Origin: a candidate division TA06 bacterium
GTDB taxonomy: Bacteria > Edwardsbacteria > AC1 > EtOH8
Direction: 5' to 3'
DNA: 64,000 nucleotides
Assembly (NCBI GenBank): GCA_016235665.1
Contig: JACRJI010000012.1
Span: forward strand, 1 to 64,000
In this document: positions 32,258 through 40,618 of the stretch, piece after piece
Position numbering within the stretch: position 1 is the stretch's first letter
Layout of the letters: each line of letters begins with the position of its first letter
Made by a program: the position numbers and the translations under genes
Notes under the pieces: model-generated
What the model saw: the letters and a program-made list of their open reading frames with translations, nothing else
The model's database searches: none
What the model was told of the DNA's origin: nothing

Positions 32258-32757
32258 ATCTTTCTGGAATCATAGGCCCAATGAAGCAGGGCCTGGCGCT
32301 GGCGGGGCCGGCAGTCCAGTCTTTCATTTGGGCAGTTCTTTTTCAGGGCCATCACGTGCCTCCTGATCGCTTTCCACCGTTTTATCTGGCGGGCGTCCTC
32401 CTCCGGCATCCGGCGTCCCAGATAGTACCGGCAATACCACTGGAACCAGCCCCGGGGGTCGGCCGGGTGGATCCAGCCCTTGTCCCGCCATACTTTTAAA
32501 GGCTGGCTGGCATTGACCTTGAAAAAGTTCAGGGCCGGATCATGCCTTTGGGGACAGAGTTTGGCCTTTTTGAACCAGCTGGCGGGGAATTCCTTCCTGC
32601 AGTCGGTCATGTATCTGCCGCCGAAGACTCCCAGTTCCAGCATCTGGGCCGGGGTCAGCTCCGGCTTGAAGCCGGGATCAAAGTTCCTGCCCGCCGGCTG
32701 GGTCAGATGATAATAGCCACGCTGCATCTTGTCGTTAATGATGACTTTTTTCTTCAT
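32254..32757 (-). CDS. Conserved hypothetical protein, aromatic- and Arg-rich
   Basis: The 167-residue soluble protein has conserved-looking features: LELGVFGGRYMTDCRKEFPA, DPRGWFQWYCRYYLGRRMP and KNCPNERLDCRPRQRQALLH. The pattern recalls a family of unknown function found in bacteria and some eukaryotes, but I cannot name it. It overlaps both neighbours by 4 bases (ATGA), forming a tightly coupled trio with the adenine deaminase-like gene and the DUF454-GNAT gene. Confidence 0.65.
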   Translation of the reverse strand: MKKKVIINDKMQRGYYHLTQPAGRNFDPGFKPELTPAQMLELGVFGGRYMTDCRKEFPASWFKKAKLCPQRHDPALNFFKVNASQPLKVWRDKGWIHPADPRGWFQWYCRYYLGRRMPEEDARQIKRWKAIRRHVMALKKNCPNERLDCRPRQRQALLHWAYDSRKI

Positions 32758-33791
32758 TTGTCTTTTCCCAAAAAACCACTACAGTAATCGTCCACCAACT
32801 TCAGCATTCTTTTTTTCTGTTTTTCCTCCAAAAAGCTGGACAGGAATGAGTTCTTAGCCAATTGGCAGATCTCTTCCCGGCTCAGGTTCAGGGCGCTGGC
32901 CACTGCCAGGTAATTCTCATTGAGGTATCCGCCGAAATAGGCCGGGTCGTCGGAATTGACGGTGACCAGCAGGCCCTTTTGCATCATGGTCTGCAGGGGG
33001 TGATCCTCCATGGCCGCCACCACTTTCAGCCTGTGGTTGGAGCAGGGGCAGACCGTCAGCGGCATTTTGCGGCGGACCAGTTCCTTTACCAGCTTCTCAT
33101 CGCTCAAAGACCGGTTGCCGTGGTCCACCCGGGACACTTTCAGCAGTTCCAGGGCGTGCCAGACATATTCGGCCGGCCCCTCCTCGCCGGCATGGGCCAC
33201 GGTCAGAAATCCCTTCCGGCGGGCCCGGGCAAATACCCGCTTAAACTTGGAGGGCGGATGCCCCAGTTCGGAAGAATCCAGCCCGACGGCGGTTATCAGG
33301 TGCCGGTAATCCAGGGCCTGCTCCAGGGTCTTATGGGCCTCCTTTTCCTCCAGGTGCCGCAGGAAACACATGATCAGCTTGACCGAGAGCCCCAGCCTGC
33401 TTTTGGCATCCTCCACCGACCGGCCCAGTCCGTTCATCACCGTGGAAAAGGGCACTCCCCGGGCGGTGTGGGTCTGTGGGTCGAAAAATATCTCGGCATG
33501 GAGCACGTTCTGGGAAAGGGCTTTTTTAAAGTAAGCCCGGCCCAGGTCGTAAAAATCCCTTTCCTTCACCAGCACCCCGGCGCCTTCGTAATAGAGGTCG
33601 AGGAATTCCTGGAGATTGCCGAAGTCGTAGGCCCGGCGCAGCTCCGCCACCGAACCGTATCTGAGGCCGATCCGGTTGCGCCGGGCGATCTTGAACATAA
33701 GCTCCGGCTCGAAGGTGCCCTCGATGTGGAGATGAAGCTCGGCCTTGGGAAGGCCGCGGATGAATTTGGTGAGAGAAGGATTTATTTTCAT
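32754..33791 (-). CDS. Adenosine/adenine deaminase family, probably adenine deaminase
   Basis: The 345-residue protein starts at ATG 33791; a TTG at 33827 would add 12 residues inside an inverted repeat. Metal and catalytic motifs: KAELHLHIEGTFEP near residue 20, TVAHAGEEGP, VDHGNRSLSDEKLV and VTVNSDDPAYFGGY. The last, with LTVCPCSNHRLK, is typical of the Aah1/adenine deaminase branch, which converts adenine to hypoxanthine and ammonia for purine salvage. Adenosine deaminase is the alternative. First gene of an ATGA-coupled trio. Confidence 0.85.
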   Translation of the reverse strand: MKINPSLTKFIRGLPKAELHLHIEGTFEPELMFKIARRNRIGLRYGSVAELRRAYDFGNLQEFLDLYYEGAGVLVKERDFYDLGRAYFKKALSQNVLHAEIFFDPQTHTARGVPFSTVMNGLGRSVEDAKSRLGLSVKLIMCFLRHLEEKEAHKTLEQALDYRHLITAVGLDSSELGHPPSKFKRVFARARRKGFLTVAHAGEEGPAEYVWHALELLKVSRVDHGNRSLSDEKLVKELVRRKMPLTVCPCSNHRLKVVAAMEDHPLQTMMQKGLLVTVNSDDPAYFGGYLNENYLAVASALNLSREEICQLAKNSFLSSFLEEKQKKRMLKLVDDYCSGFLGKDK

Positions 33792-33811
33792 TGGCTTGAT
33801 GTTTTTCCAAA

Positions 33812-33843
33812 TCGTGCTACGAATCAATTAATTCGTAGCACGA
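33812..33843. repeat. Inverted repeat of the attcgtgctacgaat family
   Basis: tcgtgctacgaat (33812-33824) and attcgtagcacga (33831-33843) are perfect complements. A single copy of the unit recurs at 39531-39547. Confidence 0.75.
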
Positions 33844-33887
33844 ATCATATAGCCGGGACAAAGCGGGGAATCCCCAAAATGTCTTGT

Positions 33888-36185
33888 CTACCGCATCAAT
33901 GCGGCCAGGGCCTGTTCCCGGTCTCCGTCCATGTAGACCGTCAGAGTGGCGCCGTCGGCCGCCTTGGGCACGTGGATCACCTTGACCACCTGCTCCAGGC
34001 TCCGGGCCTGGGGCAGCAGTTTTCTTAAAACATTGGGCGAATTGTCGAAGAATTCCTGGTTGAAGGCGGCGCCCTTTTCGTCGGGATAAAGCGGCAGGTA
34101 GCGGATGCCGGCCTCCACCAGATCCTGGAAGAAGTGGGTGCCGAAGGAAAGCTCGGGCACGTAGTCCTTTTTCTTCTTGGCTACCTCTATCAGCATGGCG
34201 GTGTTGTTGATGTCCGAGTATCCCACCCGGACCCCCAGTTTGATGTCGCCCCGGCTGCCCCAGCGCCCCGGGCCCATCAGGATGAATTTCTGGCGGGGCA
34301 GCTTCTGGTTAAGGTCGCCCACCACCCGGCCCACCTGGATCAGTTCCTCCATGTTGGGCAGGGCGTCGTACTGGATGGGATCGACGTAGACTATGTACTC
34401 GATGTCCTTGACCAAAGCGTTGGTGACATAGCGGCTGCCGGTAAACAGGACGTCGGAGGCCGGGACATCCTTGGGAATGGTCACGCTGGAAGTGCCCCCG
34501 GCCTGGCTCTGGGGCCGGCACTGCAGCAGGTACAGCTTGTGGATGTCGCCGTCGCAGGCGAACTCGATGTCCACCGGAAATCCCAGGGCGTCCTTTAAGA
34601 TGTTCAGAATGTCCTTGATCTGGGGGATGAAGGGGCCGTGGGTCAGCAATTTGGAGAAGGTGACCACCGGCTGGCCCTCGCTTAAGTTGACCATGGTGCC
34701 GGTGGGCGAGAACAGCTGGCCCTCCTGGTAGATGGAGATCACCTGGGACAGGGCCGGGAAATCGTTGCCGATCTCCTGGAACAGCTTGTCCACGGTGATG
34801 GTCTCGAAGCGGCGGGTCTCCATGTTAAGAAGATCGATGTTCTTCTGGGAATACCAAAGCACCTCCTCGGGGCTGGCGTTGACCCTAAGGCCCGGCTGGC
34901 CGGGGCTGACCAGCACCGGGTAATCGTCGCCCACCCGGTCCACCGCCCGGGTGCCCATTCCGGCTACCAGCCGGACGATGCCGTCCTGGCGCTTGATGCG
35001 GGGCGACCAGCGGAATTCGTTGTAGCTGAATGCCACCCCGGCGTAGGCCGGAAAATAATACTTGCCCACCCGCTGGCCCACCACCTCCTGGATGACGATG
35101 GCCATCTCCTCGTTGAAGTCCAGCAAGCCCCGCTCCCGGCGGTACTCGATGGGGTCGGGCCCGAACACCGAGGCGTAGACCTCCACGATGGCGTTGGTGA
35201 GGGCCTCCATCTTCTCCCGCTTGGTGCCCTGGTTGGCCACGAACAGGCTCTTGTACTTTCCGGCGAAGGACGAGCCCAGGCTGTCCTCCAGCAGGCTGGA
35301 GGAGCGGACGATCAGCGGTTTGTCGCCGAAGTCATCCAGGCACAGGGACAGCCCGGCGATGATCTCCGGCGACAGGGCCGAGTTCTTGAATATCTGCTCC
35401 AGGTAGGGGTATTCCTGGCGGATCTCCACCGGATCGCGGTACTTGATGGTGGGCATCTCCTCCAGGGCGTTGAAATGGAGGAAGTCCAAAATCCCGTCCG
35501 AGGCGATGTACCAGGTCTTGGGGGTGACCAGGTTGCGCAGGGAGATATAGTCCTTCTTGGCGTTCATCAGGATCTTCTCGGCCCTAAAAAGCCCGGCCGC
35601 CTTGCCCCCCAGCTTGCCGTTGCCCGAGGAGGGCCCGATGGTGCGGGAGAGGGTCTGCATGAAGTCCGGCACCGTGGCGTGCTTCTTGGTGACGTTGATG
35701 TAGTGCATCTCCTCGCTCAGGAACCGGCGGATCAAAGCCACCTTGATGCCCATGTTCTCCTCGGGCGACAGGCTCTTCTGGGCGTCGGGCATGTTGGCGA
35801 AGCGCTGGACGGCGTCGGAGATCTCGGCCAGCGAGACGTCGCGCTTCTCGGAGGCCATGCCCAGAAAGCGGGACTGCTCGTGCTTAAGCCACAAACTGAT
35901 GATCCGGGCCAGCTCGTCGTCGTCGATCTCCCTGGCCGCGATCTGGAATATCTCCTCCACAATATGCTCCAGCAGGGCCTGGTTGATCTTGGGCATGGGC
36001 TGGTTCTCGCTGTACTCCCAGTCGCTGGAGGTGGTGTCCAGCCTCTGCATCAGCTCCTCCACCTGCTTGATATTGCGCTTGTAGAGGTAGTTGATCATCT
36101 TGCGGCCGATCCGGTTCAGCAGGATGGGGTTGGTGTCGCGCAGCAGGTCTACGATCACCTGCCATTCGGGCTTGTGGTGGGGCAT
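33888..36185 (-). CDS. PEP/pyruvate-binding ATP-grasp protein (PPDK_N), stand-alone
   Basis: The 765-residue protein has a helical N-terminus (~1-180) and an ATP-grasp domain of the PEP-synthase/PPDK N-terminal type (~185-560): KLGGKAAGLFRAEKIL, KPLIVRSSSLLEDSLGSSFA, MAIVIQEVVGQRVGKYYFP and VDIEFACDGDIHKLYLLQCR. There is no GGxTSHAA-type phosphohistidine motif and no PEP barrel. Instead a C-terminal domain (~580-765) carries GPGRWGSRGDIKLGV and ELSFGTHFFQDLVE. It cannot be a complete PEP synthase. A paralogue with the same C-terminal motifs lies 228 bp upstream (36414). Ribosome site aaggag. Confidence 0.8.
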   Translation of the reverse strand: MPHHKPEWQVIVDLLRDTNPILLNRIGRKMINYLYKRNIKQVEELMQRLDTTSSDWEYSENQPMPKINQALLEHIVEEIFQIAAREIDDDELARIISLWLKHEQSRFLGMASEKRDVSLAEISDAVQRFANMPDAQKSLSPEENMGIKVALIRRFLSEEMHYINVTKKHATVPDFMQTLSRTIGPSSGNGKLGGKAAGLFRAEKILMNAKKDYISLRNLVTPKTWYIASDGILDFLHFNALEEMPTIKYRDPVEIRQEYPYLEQIFKNSALSPEIIAGLSLCLDDFGDKPLIVRSSSLLEDSLGSSFAGKYKSLFVANQGTKREKMEALTNAIVEVYASVFGPDPIEYRRERGLLDFNEEMAIVIQEVVGQRVGKYYFPAYAGVAFSYNEFRWSPRIKRQDGIVRLVAGMGTRAVDRVGDDYPVLVSPGQPGLRVNASPEEVLWYSQKNIDLLNMETRRFETITVDKLFQEIGNDFPALSQVISIYQEGQLFSPTGTMVNLSEGQPVVTFSKLLTHGPFIPQIKDILNILKDALGFPVDIEFACDGDIHKLYLLQCRPQSQAGGTSSVTIPKDVPASDVLFTGSRYVTNALVKDIEYIVYVDPIQYDALPNMEELIQVGRVVGDLNQKLPRQKFILMGPGRWGSRGDIKLGVRVGYSDINNTAMLIEVAKKKKDYVPELSFGTHFFQDLVEAGIRYLPLYPDEKGAAFNQEFFDNSPNVLRKLLPQARSLEQVVKVIHVPKAADGATLTVYMDGDREQALAALMR

Positions 36186-36413
36186 AGCGCTGGCTCCTTA
36201 TTGGATGAGTTGTTATCGGATTCAACGGGACCAAACCACGGAATCACTGAAAGGCCGGACCTCTCCACTTCGATAGCATCATAACTGCTATCCTCAGTGC
36301 AGGCTCTTTATCCCTCCCCTGGAAGGGGAGGGTGGGCTGTCAGAACATTTGTTTATGTTACTGGACTTTTCAATCACAATCTGCGGGGATCTGCGTCCCA
36401 TATGAAAAACTCG

Positions 36414-39377
36414 TCACTCCTTGCTGATCAGCCCCATCCCGCTGCGGCCGTCTATCCGGGCCTCCACCGGCTGGTCCAGATGCACCCAGCGCAAATGCTC
36501 GGTGCTGTCCGTTACCTTCTGCGATTCCAGCCACTCCCAGTCTATCCTCCCGTGCTCGGGGTCGGTGGGCACGGTGAAGTAGCCGATGCGGAGCGAGGTC
36601 ATGTTCTGGAAGAAGTGCGAGCCCTGGGAGGGGTCCACGTTCATGTTGGGCAGGCAGGCCTCCACAATGGTCCGGGCCTGGGAGATCTGGTCGAACTTAA
36701 CCGGGATGCCCAGCCAGGGATCGCTGGAGCCCCAGCGGCCGGGCCCGATCAGGACATAGGGGCGGCCCTGCTCCTTCAGCTTCTTGTTCAGCTGTCCCAC
36801 CTCTTCGGCCATCTGGGGGGTGCGGGAGGCGTCAAACGAACCCGGCCGGACATAGATGATGTCGCTTAGGGTCGTGACCCCGTTGCCCAGGGCCTTGTCG
36901 CTGAAGCAGAGGGCCTGCTGGATGTCTTTGGACGAGACGTCGATCTTGACCAGCTCGTCCGAAACCACCAGCGGTCGCACCTGGAGAAAGCCGAAGTCGG
37001 CCGGGTAGATATTCTTCGGGTCCAGCCTCACCGCGAACTCCATCTCCACCGGGCAGCTCATGGCCTGGGAGGAAAGTTTAAGCAGGTGGTCCAGCAGTTC
37101 GGCCAGGGGGAACAGCTTGTATTTAAGGATATGGGCAAAGCTGACTACACGCGGTCCCCGTTCGCCGATCCCGTCCACCAACAACTGGTTCTCAAAGGAA
37201 TAGGTGGATCCCAGCCGTTCCAGCACCCCGTCCTTTTCCGCTTCCCCGATCTCCAGCTTCAAAAGATACTGGTCCTCATCGGCGTAGGCGGTGTTGGAGC
37301 GGGGTCGCATATCCACGGCGTAAAAACTCTTCTGGCTGTTGTCCAGCATGTCGTCGGCGGTGCCGAACTGGGGCAGGATCTCGGGATAGGCCGGGGTGAA
37401 GCGGAGCGAGACCCCGCCGTCCACCACGCTTTTGCCCAGCCCCAGGGCCACGTTGACCACCCCGTCCTCCGGCTTGGCGTGGCCCACCGGGTAATAGTTG
37501 TAGGAGCGGGCCACTCCGGCGAAATCTGGATAATAGCGGCCGTTCCGGTCCGCCCCCACCACCTCCTGAATGATCACCGCCATCTTCTCCTCGTCCACCC
37601 GGTGATTGGTGGACTCGATGTAGCTCTTGGCCTGCTTCAAAAAAGTGGAGGCCCAGACCAGCTTGATGGCGTTGTCCAGACTCAAAAATCTGGCGTCCAG
37701 GTCAAACTGGTTATTGGGGACCATCTTGGTGTAGTAGATGCCGGCGAATGGCTGGTAGAGCGCGTCTTCCAGCAGGCTGGAGGAGCGCACCGCCAAAGGC
37801 TTCTTGACCTGCTTGATGAAATCCCTGATGTCGCCCACCACGGTGGGGGGCAGGGAGGCGTTGAGGAAGGCGTTGGCGATCCGGGCGTCGGAATCCTCCT
37901 CCACCGCCAGCTTGAACAGCTTGTTGTGGCGCATGAAATCGTCGAAGATGTCTGCCCCCAGCACCAGGGTCTTGGGTATGGAGATGCTGATCCCGGGATA
38001 GAGCGAGTGGTCGAACTGGCTGTTGAGGATCTTGTCCACGAAGGCCAGGCCCCGGGCCTTGCCGCCTATGGAGCCGCCGCCCATCCGGGTGAAGTGCCAC
38101 TGGGGCAGGTTGAAGCGCCGGGAATAATAGACGATGCTGCCCCGGTTCTGGCGGCGGTGGTTCTGATCCAGGGCCTGTTTGAGCAGGGGCTTAAGCGACG
38201 GGATATCATCGTTGTCGGCCAAGGCCAGCTTGTTGACCTGTTCGGCCAATCCGAACTCGGTCCGGACCAAAAGCCAGCGCTTCAGGTCCCCCCGCATCAG
38301 GTTCCGGTGCAGCAGGTCCTGGGGCAGGCTGTCGATGATGGAGATGAAGGATTCCAGGTTGGGGATCCGGGCGGCCTCGCTGTTGTCGCTGTTCTTAAGC
38401 ACCAGGTCGCCGAAGCCCATGTGCTCCACCAGCAGGTGGCGGAACTCATCCGTCAATGAGAGCGATCCCTTCAGCAGGAACTCGGCCTTCAGGCCGGCAG
38501 CGATCTGTTCCGTCTCCGGCTCGCTGGACTGGATCACCAGCGGCAGGTGGGGCAGGTCCCGGCGGATCATCTTGGCAAACTCTATCCCGGCCTGGGGATC
38601 CAGCTTTCCGGCCCTGGGATAACGGACATCGGTGAACACGCCCAGCAGGTTGTCCTTGAACTTTTGGTAGATTTCCACCGCCTGCTCAAAGTTCTGGGCC
38701 AGGTGCACCCGGGGCCGGCCCCGCTGCCGCAAGGCCTTTTGGCTGAAGCCGAGGTCCTCGTTCAACAGCCGGTCGGTCTGGTCCCACAGCTCGTCGAACA
38801 GGACGTTCAGATAGCTGGAATAGAAACTGATGGAATCCTCCACCACCAACAGGTTGGGAAGCCCTAAGGCCTTGGTGTCGCTTTCGGCGTTCTTCTGATC
38901 CTCCATCAATTGGATGATCCCGGTGAGTATCTTGCCATCGCCCTGCCAGACGAAGATGCCGTCCACCTTGGTAAAATCGTTCATCTGCTGGAGCCGGGCC
39001 AGCTCCGGGGTGTTGAAGGCCAGGACCACCACCGGCAGTCCGGGCAGGATCTCCTTGGCCTTTTGGCCGAAGGTGAAGGGGTCCATGTCACCCAGCCGCT
39101 GGATGCAGACCACCAGGTCAAAGCTTTCTTTGCCCAAAAGCTCCAGGGCGTTGGCCCCGCCGGTGACCCGGGTGATGGAGGGGACGTAGCCCAGGTCCCG
39201 CTGTTTGTAGGCCTGGCCCAGCAGGTCGGCCAGCCGGCCGTCTTCCTCCAAAATAAAGGCGTCGTAAAGGCTGGCGGCCAGAAGCACCTTGCGCACCTTG
39301 TAGGGCATAAGGTTCAAGAGCTTCTGGGCAAAGGGGTCCAGGATGGCCTGCTGGTCGATGTTGATGGGTGTGGGCAT
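36414..39377 (-). CDS. Response-receiver fused to a PEP/pyruvate-binding ATP-grasp domain
   Basis: Start ATG 39377 (987 residues) is chosen over GTG 39416; neither has a clear ribosome site. Residues ~25-165 form a receiver-like fold without the acidic site. Residues ~175-335 form a true receiver: LLVVEDS, GVFTDVRYP (phospho-Asp), VIQSS, LLKGS. The ATP-grasp part (~440-830) has GSIGGKARGLAFVDKIL, PLAVRSSSLLEDALYQPFAG and MAVIIQEVVGADRNGRYYPD. The C-terminal domain has LIGPGRWGSSDPWLGI and GSHFFQNMTS, as in the paralogue at 33888. No phosphohistidine or PEP-barrel domain. It suggests a phosphorelay-controlled ATP-dependent enzyme with unknown substrate. Confidence 0.78.
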   Translation of the reverse strand: MPTPINIDQQAILDPFAQKLLNLMPYKVRKVLLAASLYDAFILEEDGRLADLLGQAYKQRDLGYVPSITRVTGGANALELLGKESFDLVVCIQRLGDMDPFTFGQKAKEILPGLPVVVLAFNTPELARLQQMNDFTKVDGIFVWQGDGKILTGIIQLMEDQKNAESDTKALGLPNLLVVEDSISFYSSYLNVLFDELWDQTDRLLNEDLGFSQKALRQRGRPRVHLAQNFEQAVEIYQKFKDNLLGVFTDVRYPRAGKLDPQAGIEFAKMIRRDLPHLPLVIQSSEPETEQIAAGLKAEFLLKGSLSLTDEFRHLLVEHMGFGDLVLKNSDNSEAARIPNLESFISIIDSLPQDLLHRNLMRGDLKRWLLVRTEFGLAEQVNKLALADNDDIPSLKPLLKQALDQNHRRQNRGSIVYYSRRFNLPQWHFTRMGGGSIGGKARGLAFVDKILNSQFDHSLYPGISISIPKTLVLGADIFDDFMRHNKLFKLAVEEDSDARIANAFLNASLPPTVVGDIRDFIKQVKKPLAVRSSSLLEDALYQPFAGIYYTKMVPNNQFDLDARFLSLDNAIKLVWASTFLKQAKSYIESTNHRVDEEKMAVIIQEVVGADRNGRYYPDFAGVARSYNYYPVGHAKPEDGVVNVALGLGKSVVDGGVSLRFTPAYPEILPQFGTADDMLDNSQKSFYAVDMRPRSNTAYADEDQYLLKLEIGEAEKDGVLERLGSTYSFENQLLVDGIGERGPRVVSFAHILKYKLFPLAELLDHLLKLSSQAMSCPVEMEFAVRLDPKNIYPADFGFLQVRPLVVSDELVKIDVSSKDIQQALCFSDKALGNGVTTLSDIIYVRPGSFDASRTPQMAEEVGQLNKKLKEQGRPYVLIGPGRWGSSDPWLGIPVKFDQISQARTIVEACLPNMNVDPSQGSHFFQNMTSLRIGYFTVPTDPEHGRIDWEWLESQKVTDSTEHLRWVHLDQPVEARIDGRSGMGLISKE

Positions 39378-39431
39378 AGAAACTAAATTAAAAATTACAA
39401 AGTTGTTTGACCTCACCCTGCCTGACGGCTT

Positions 39432-39457
39432 CCCTCTCCTAATGCATTAGGAGAGGG
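39432..39457. repeat. 26-bp perfect palindrome (ccctctcctaatg/cattaggagaggg)
   Basis: It lies in the 271-bp gap between two minus-strand genes; it belongs to the common type of intergenic CTCTCC/GGAGAG palindromes and has no T run. Confidence 0.6.
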
Positions 39458-39530
39458 GCAGGCGATGCACAGAGAAGGACAAACTTGTTTTCCTTTCGAA
39501 GTGGGAGAGGTCGGGTGCGGCCGGTGTCTT

Positions 39531-39547
39531 AATTCGTGCTACGAATT
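39531..39547. repeat. Unit aattcgtgctacgaatt
   Basis: Single copy of the unit that forms the inverted repeat at 33812-33843; arms aattcg/cgaatt. Confidence 0.7.
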
Positions 39548-39648
39548 GTATGAAATGTGATATTGGGTATGTGATAGTGATGAACTGACTACCTTACTTG
39601 GAGATAAAAAGTCCATTGTTGCAAACAGTTCAATATATTCACAATATT

Positions 39649-40146
39649 CTATAATGTGTCAATACTGTCTACTAAATGTATACGGTTTCTCAAATACGTT
39701 ATACCTTCATCAGTTAAATTGCCTTTGGTGTTCATATATTTTATTTTCAGCATGTGTGCTTTAAGCTTTGGTGATAAAACAATGTTTTTTAATTTGCTTT
39801 TAAAATCCGCTACAAGCTCTTCAGACGATAATGTGAGCGCTTGTCCAATATTAGCATTATCGCAATAAATGGCAAAATATAATTCCATATCTTTATCCAA
39901 AGTGGGATTCTCGTACTCTTTTTTCGTATGCTTTAATTTGGCAGCTATAAGAACAATGCTAAATATTAAAACGAGCCATAAAGGCAAACTAATACTTAGA
40001 AAATAAATCAACGAATCTATAAAATTAATACTTTTGTATTTACTAATAATTTGCGCCACTATTACAGGGCAAATTATGTATGGTACAATTATTTTGAACC
40101 ATAAGCTAGAAACAACTCGTTTCATTATTATAAAAACATTGCTCAC
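39649..40146 (-). CDS. AT-rich two-helix membrane protein, unknown
   Basis: The 165-residue protein begins at GTG 40146, with gagg 8-9 bases before it; ATG 8 codons later is possible. Two membrane helices (~15-33 and ~45-70) are followed by a soluble tail ending in a winged-helix-like stretch (LKIKYMNTKGNLTDEGITYL). At about one-third GC it differs strongly from its neighbours and resembles the RHS immunity genes in composition. No family recognised. Confidence 0.55.
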   Translation of the reverse strand: MSNVFIIMKRVVSSLWFKIIVPYIICPVIVAQIISKYKSINFIDSLIYFLSISLPLWLVLIFSIVLIAAKLKHTKKEYENPTLDKDMELYFAIYCDNANIGQALTLSSEELVADFKSKLKNIVLSPKLKAHMLKIKYMNTKGNLTDEGITYLRNRIHLVDSIDTL

Positions 40147-40197
40147 GGTTAATACCTCAAGTTTAAATTACGTATAATGTTGGCCAATAACATATTT

Positions 40198-40599
40198 TTA
40201 GCCTTTCAGTATTTCCTTATCCTTAAAATCGTTATGTAAAATAAATGCACCCCGTGTGCCTTGCACTAAGAAATATATGCTGGCAATAGTCAGAATATCA
40301 ATAAAAATTTCGCCCACAGTTTGCGTTTTACCCGTGACCGCCAGGACAAGTTCGAGCAATAATGCGAATAGCATTATTGTAGTGAGTATGATTAAACATA
40401 CTCGGTTTTTATTATATATGCCATAAACCAAACCCAAACAAACCCCAAAGCTACCAATTGTAATTATCCAGTCACGGACACCAACTGCGGGTGTTGAATA
40501 GATTATCCTTAGAATTTGCGAAAGCCCAATAAGAATAGATATTACTACTCCTGTGATATAGGCCCTACGCAATGCTTTTGCTGATTGTTCAATGGTCAT
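40198..40599 (-). CDS. AT-rich four-helix membrane protein, possible orphan immunity protein
   Basis: The 133-residue protein starts at ATG 40599 after agaggatcta. Four helices (~14-34, ~42-62, ~66-90, ~98-115) end in a helix and mixed-charge tail (FLVQGTRGAFILHNDFKDKE). Size, topology and composition resemble the candidate immunity protein at 5900-6310. With the neighbouring gene it forms an AT-rich island between GC-rich genes, pointing to transfer. Function is a guess. Confidence 0.55.
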   Translation of the reverse strand: MTIEQSAKALRRAYITGVVISILIGLSQILRIIYSTPAVGVRDWIITIGSFGVCLGLVYGIYNKNRVCLIILTTIMLFALLLELVLAVTGKTQTVGEIFIDILTIASIYFLVQGTRGAFILHNDFKDKEILKG

Positions 40600-40618
40600 T
40601 AGATCCTCTGTATAAAAA

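Noticed and set aside
32862-34028. Long plus-strand frame antisense to the adenine deaminase gene
   Set aside because: The deaminase has all metal-site motifs; the antisense translation is His/Gln/Gly-rich without recognisable domains.
37086-38459. Long open plus-strand frame (457 codons) antisense to the receiver-ATP-grasp gene
   Set aside because: The sense protein has clear receiver and ATP-grasp motifs; the antisense product is Gly/Val/Gln-rich without domains.
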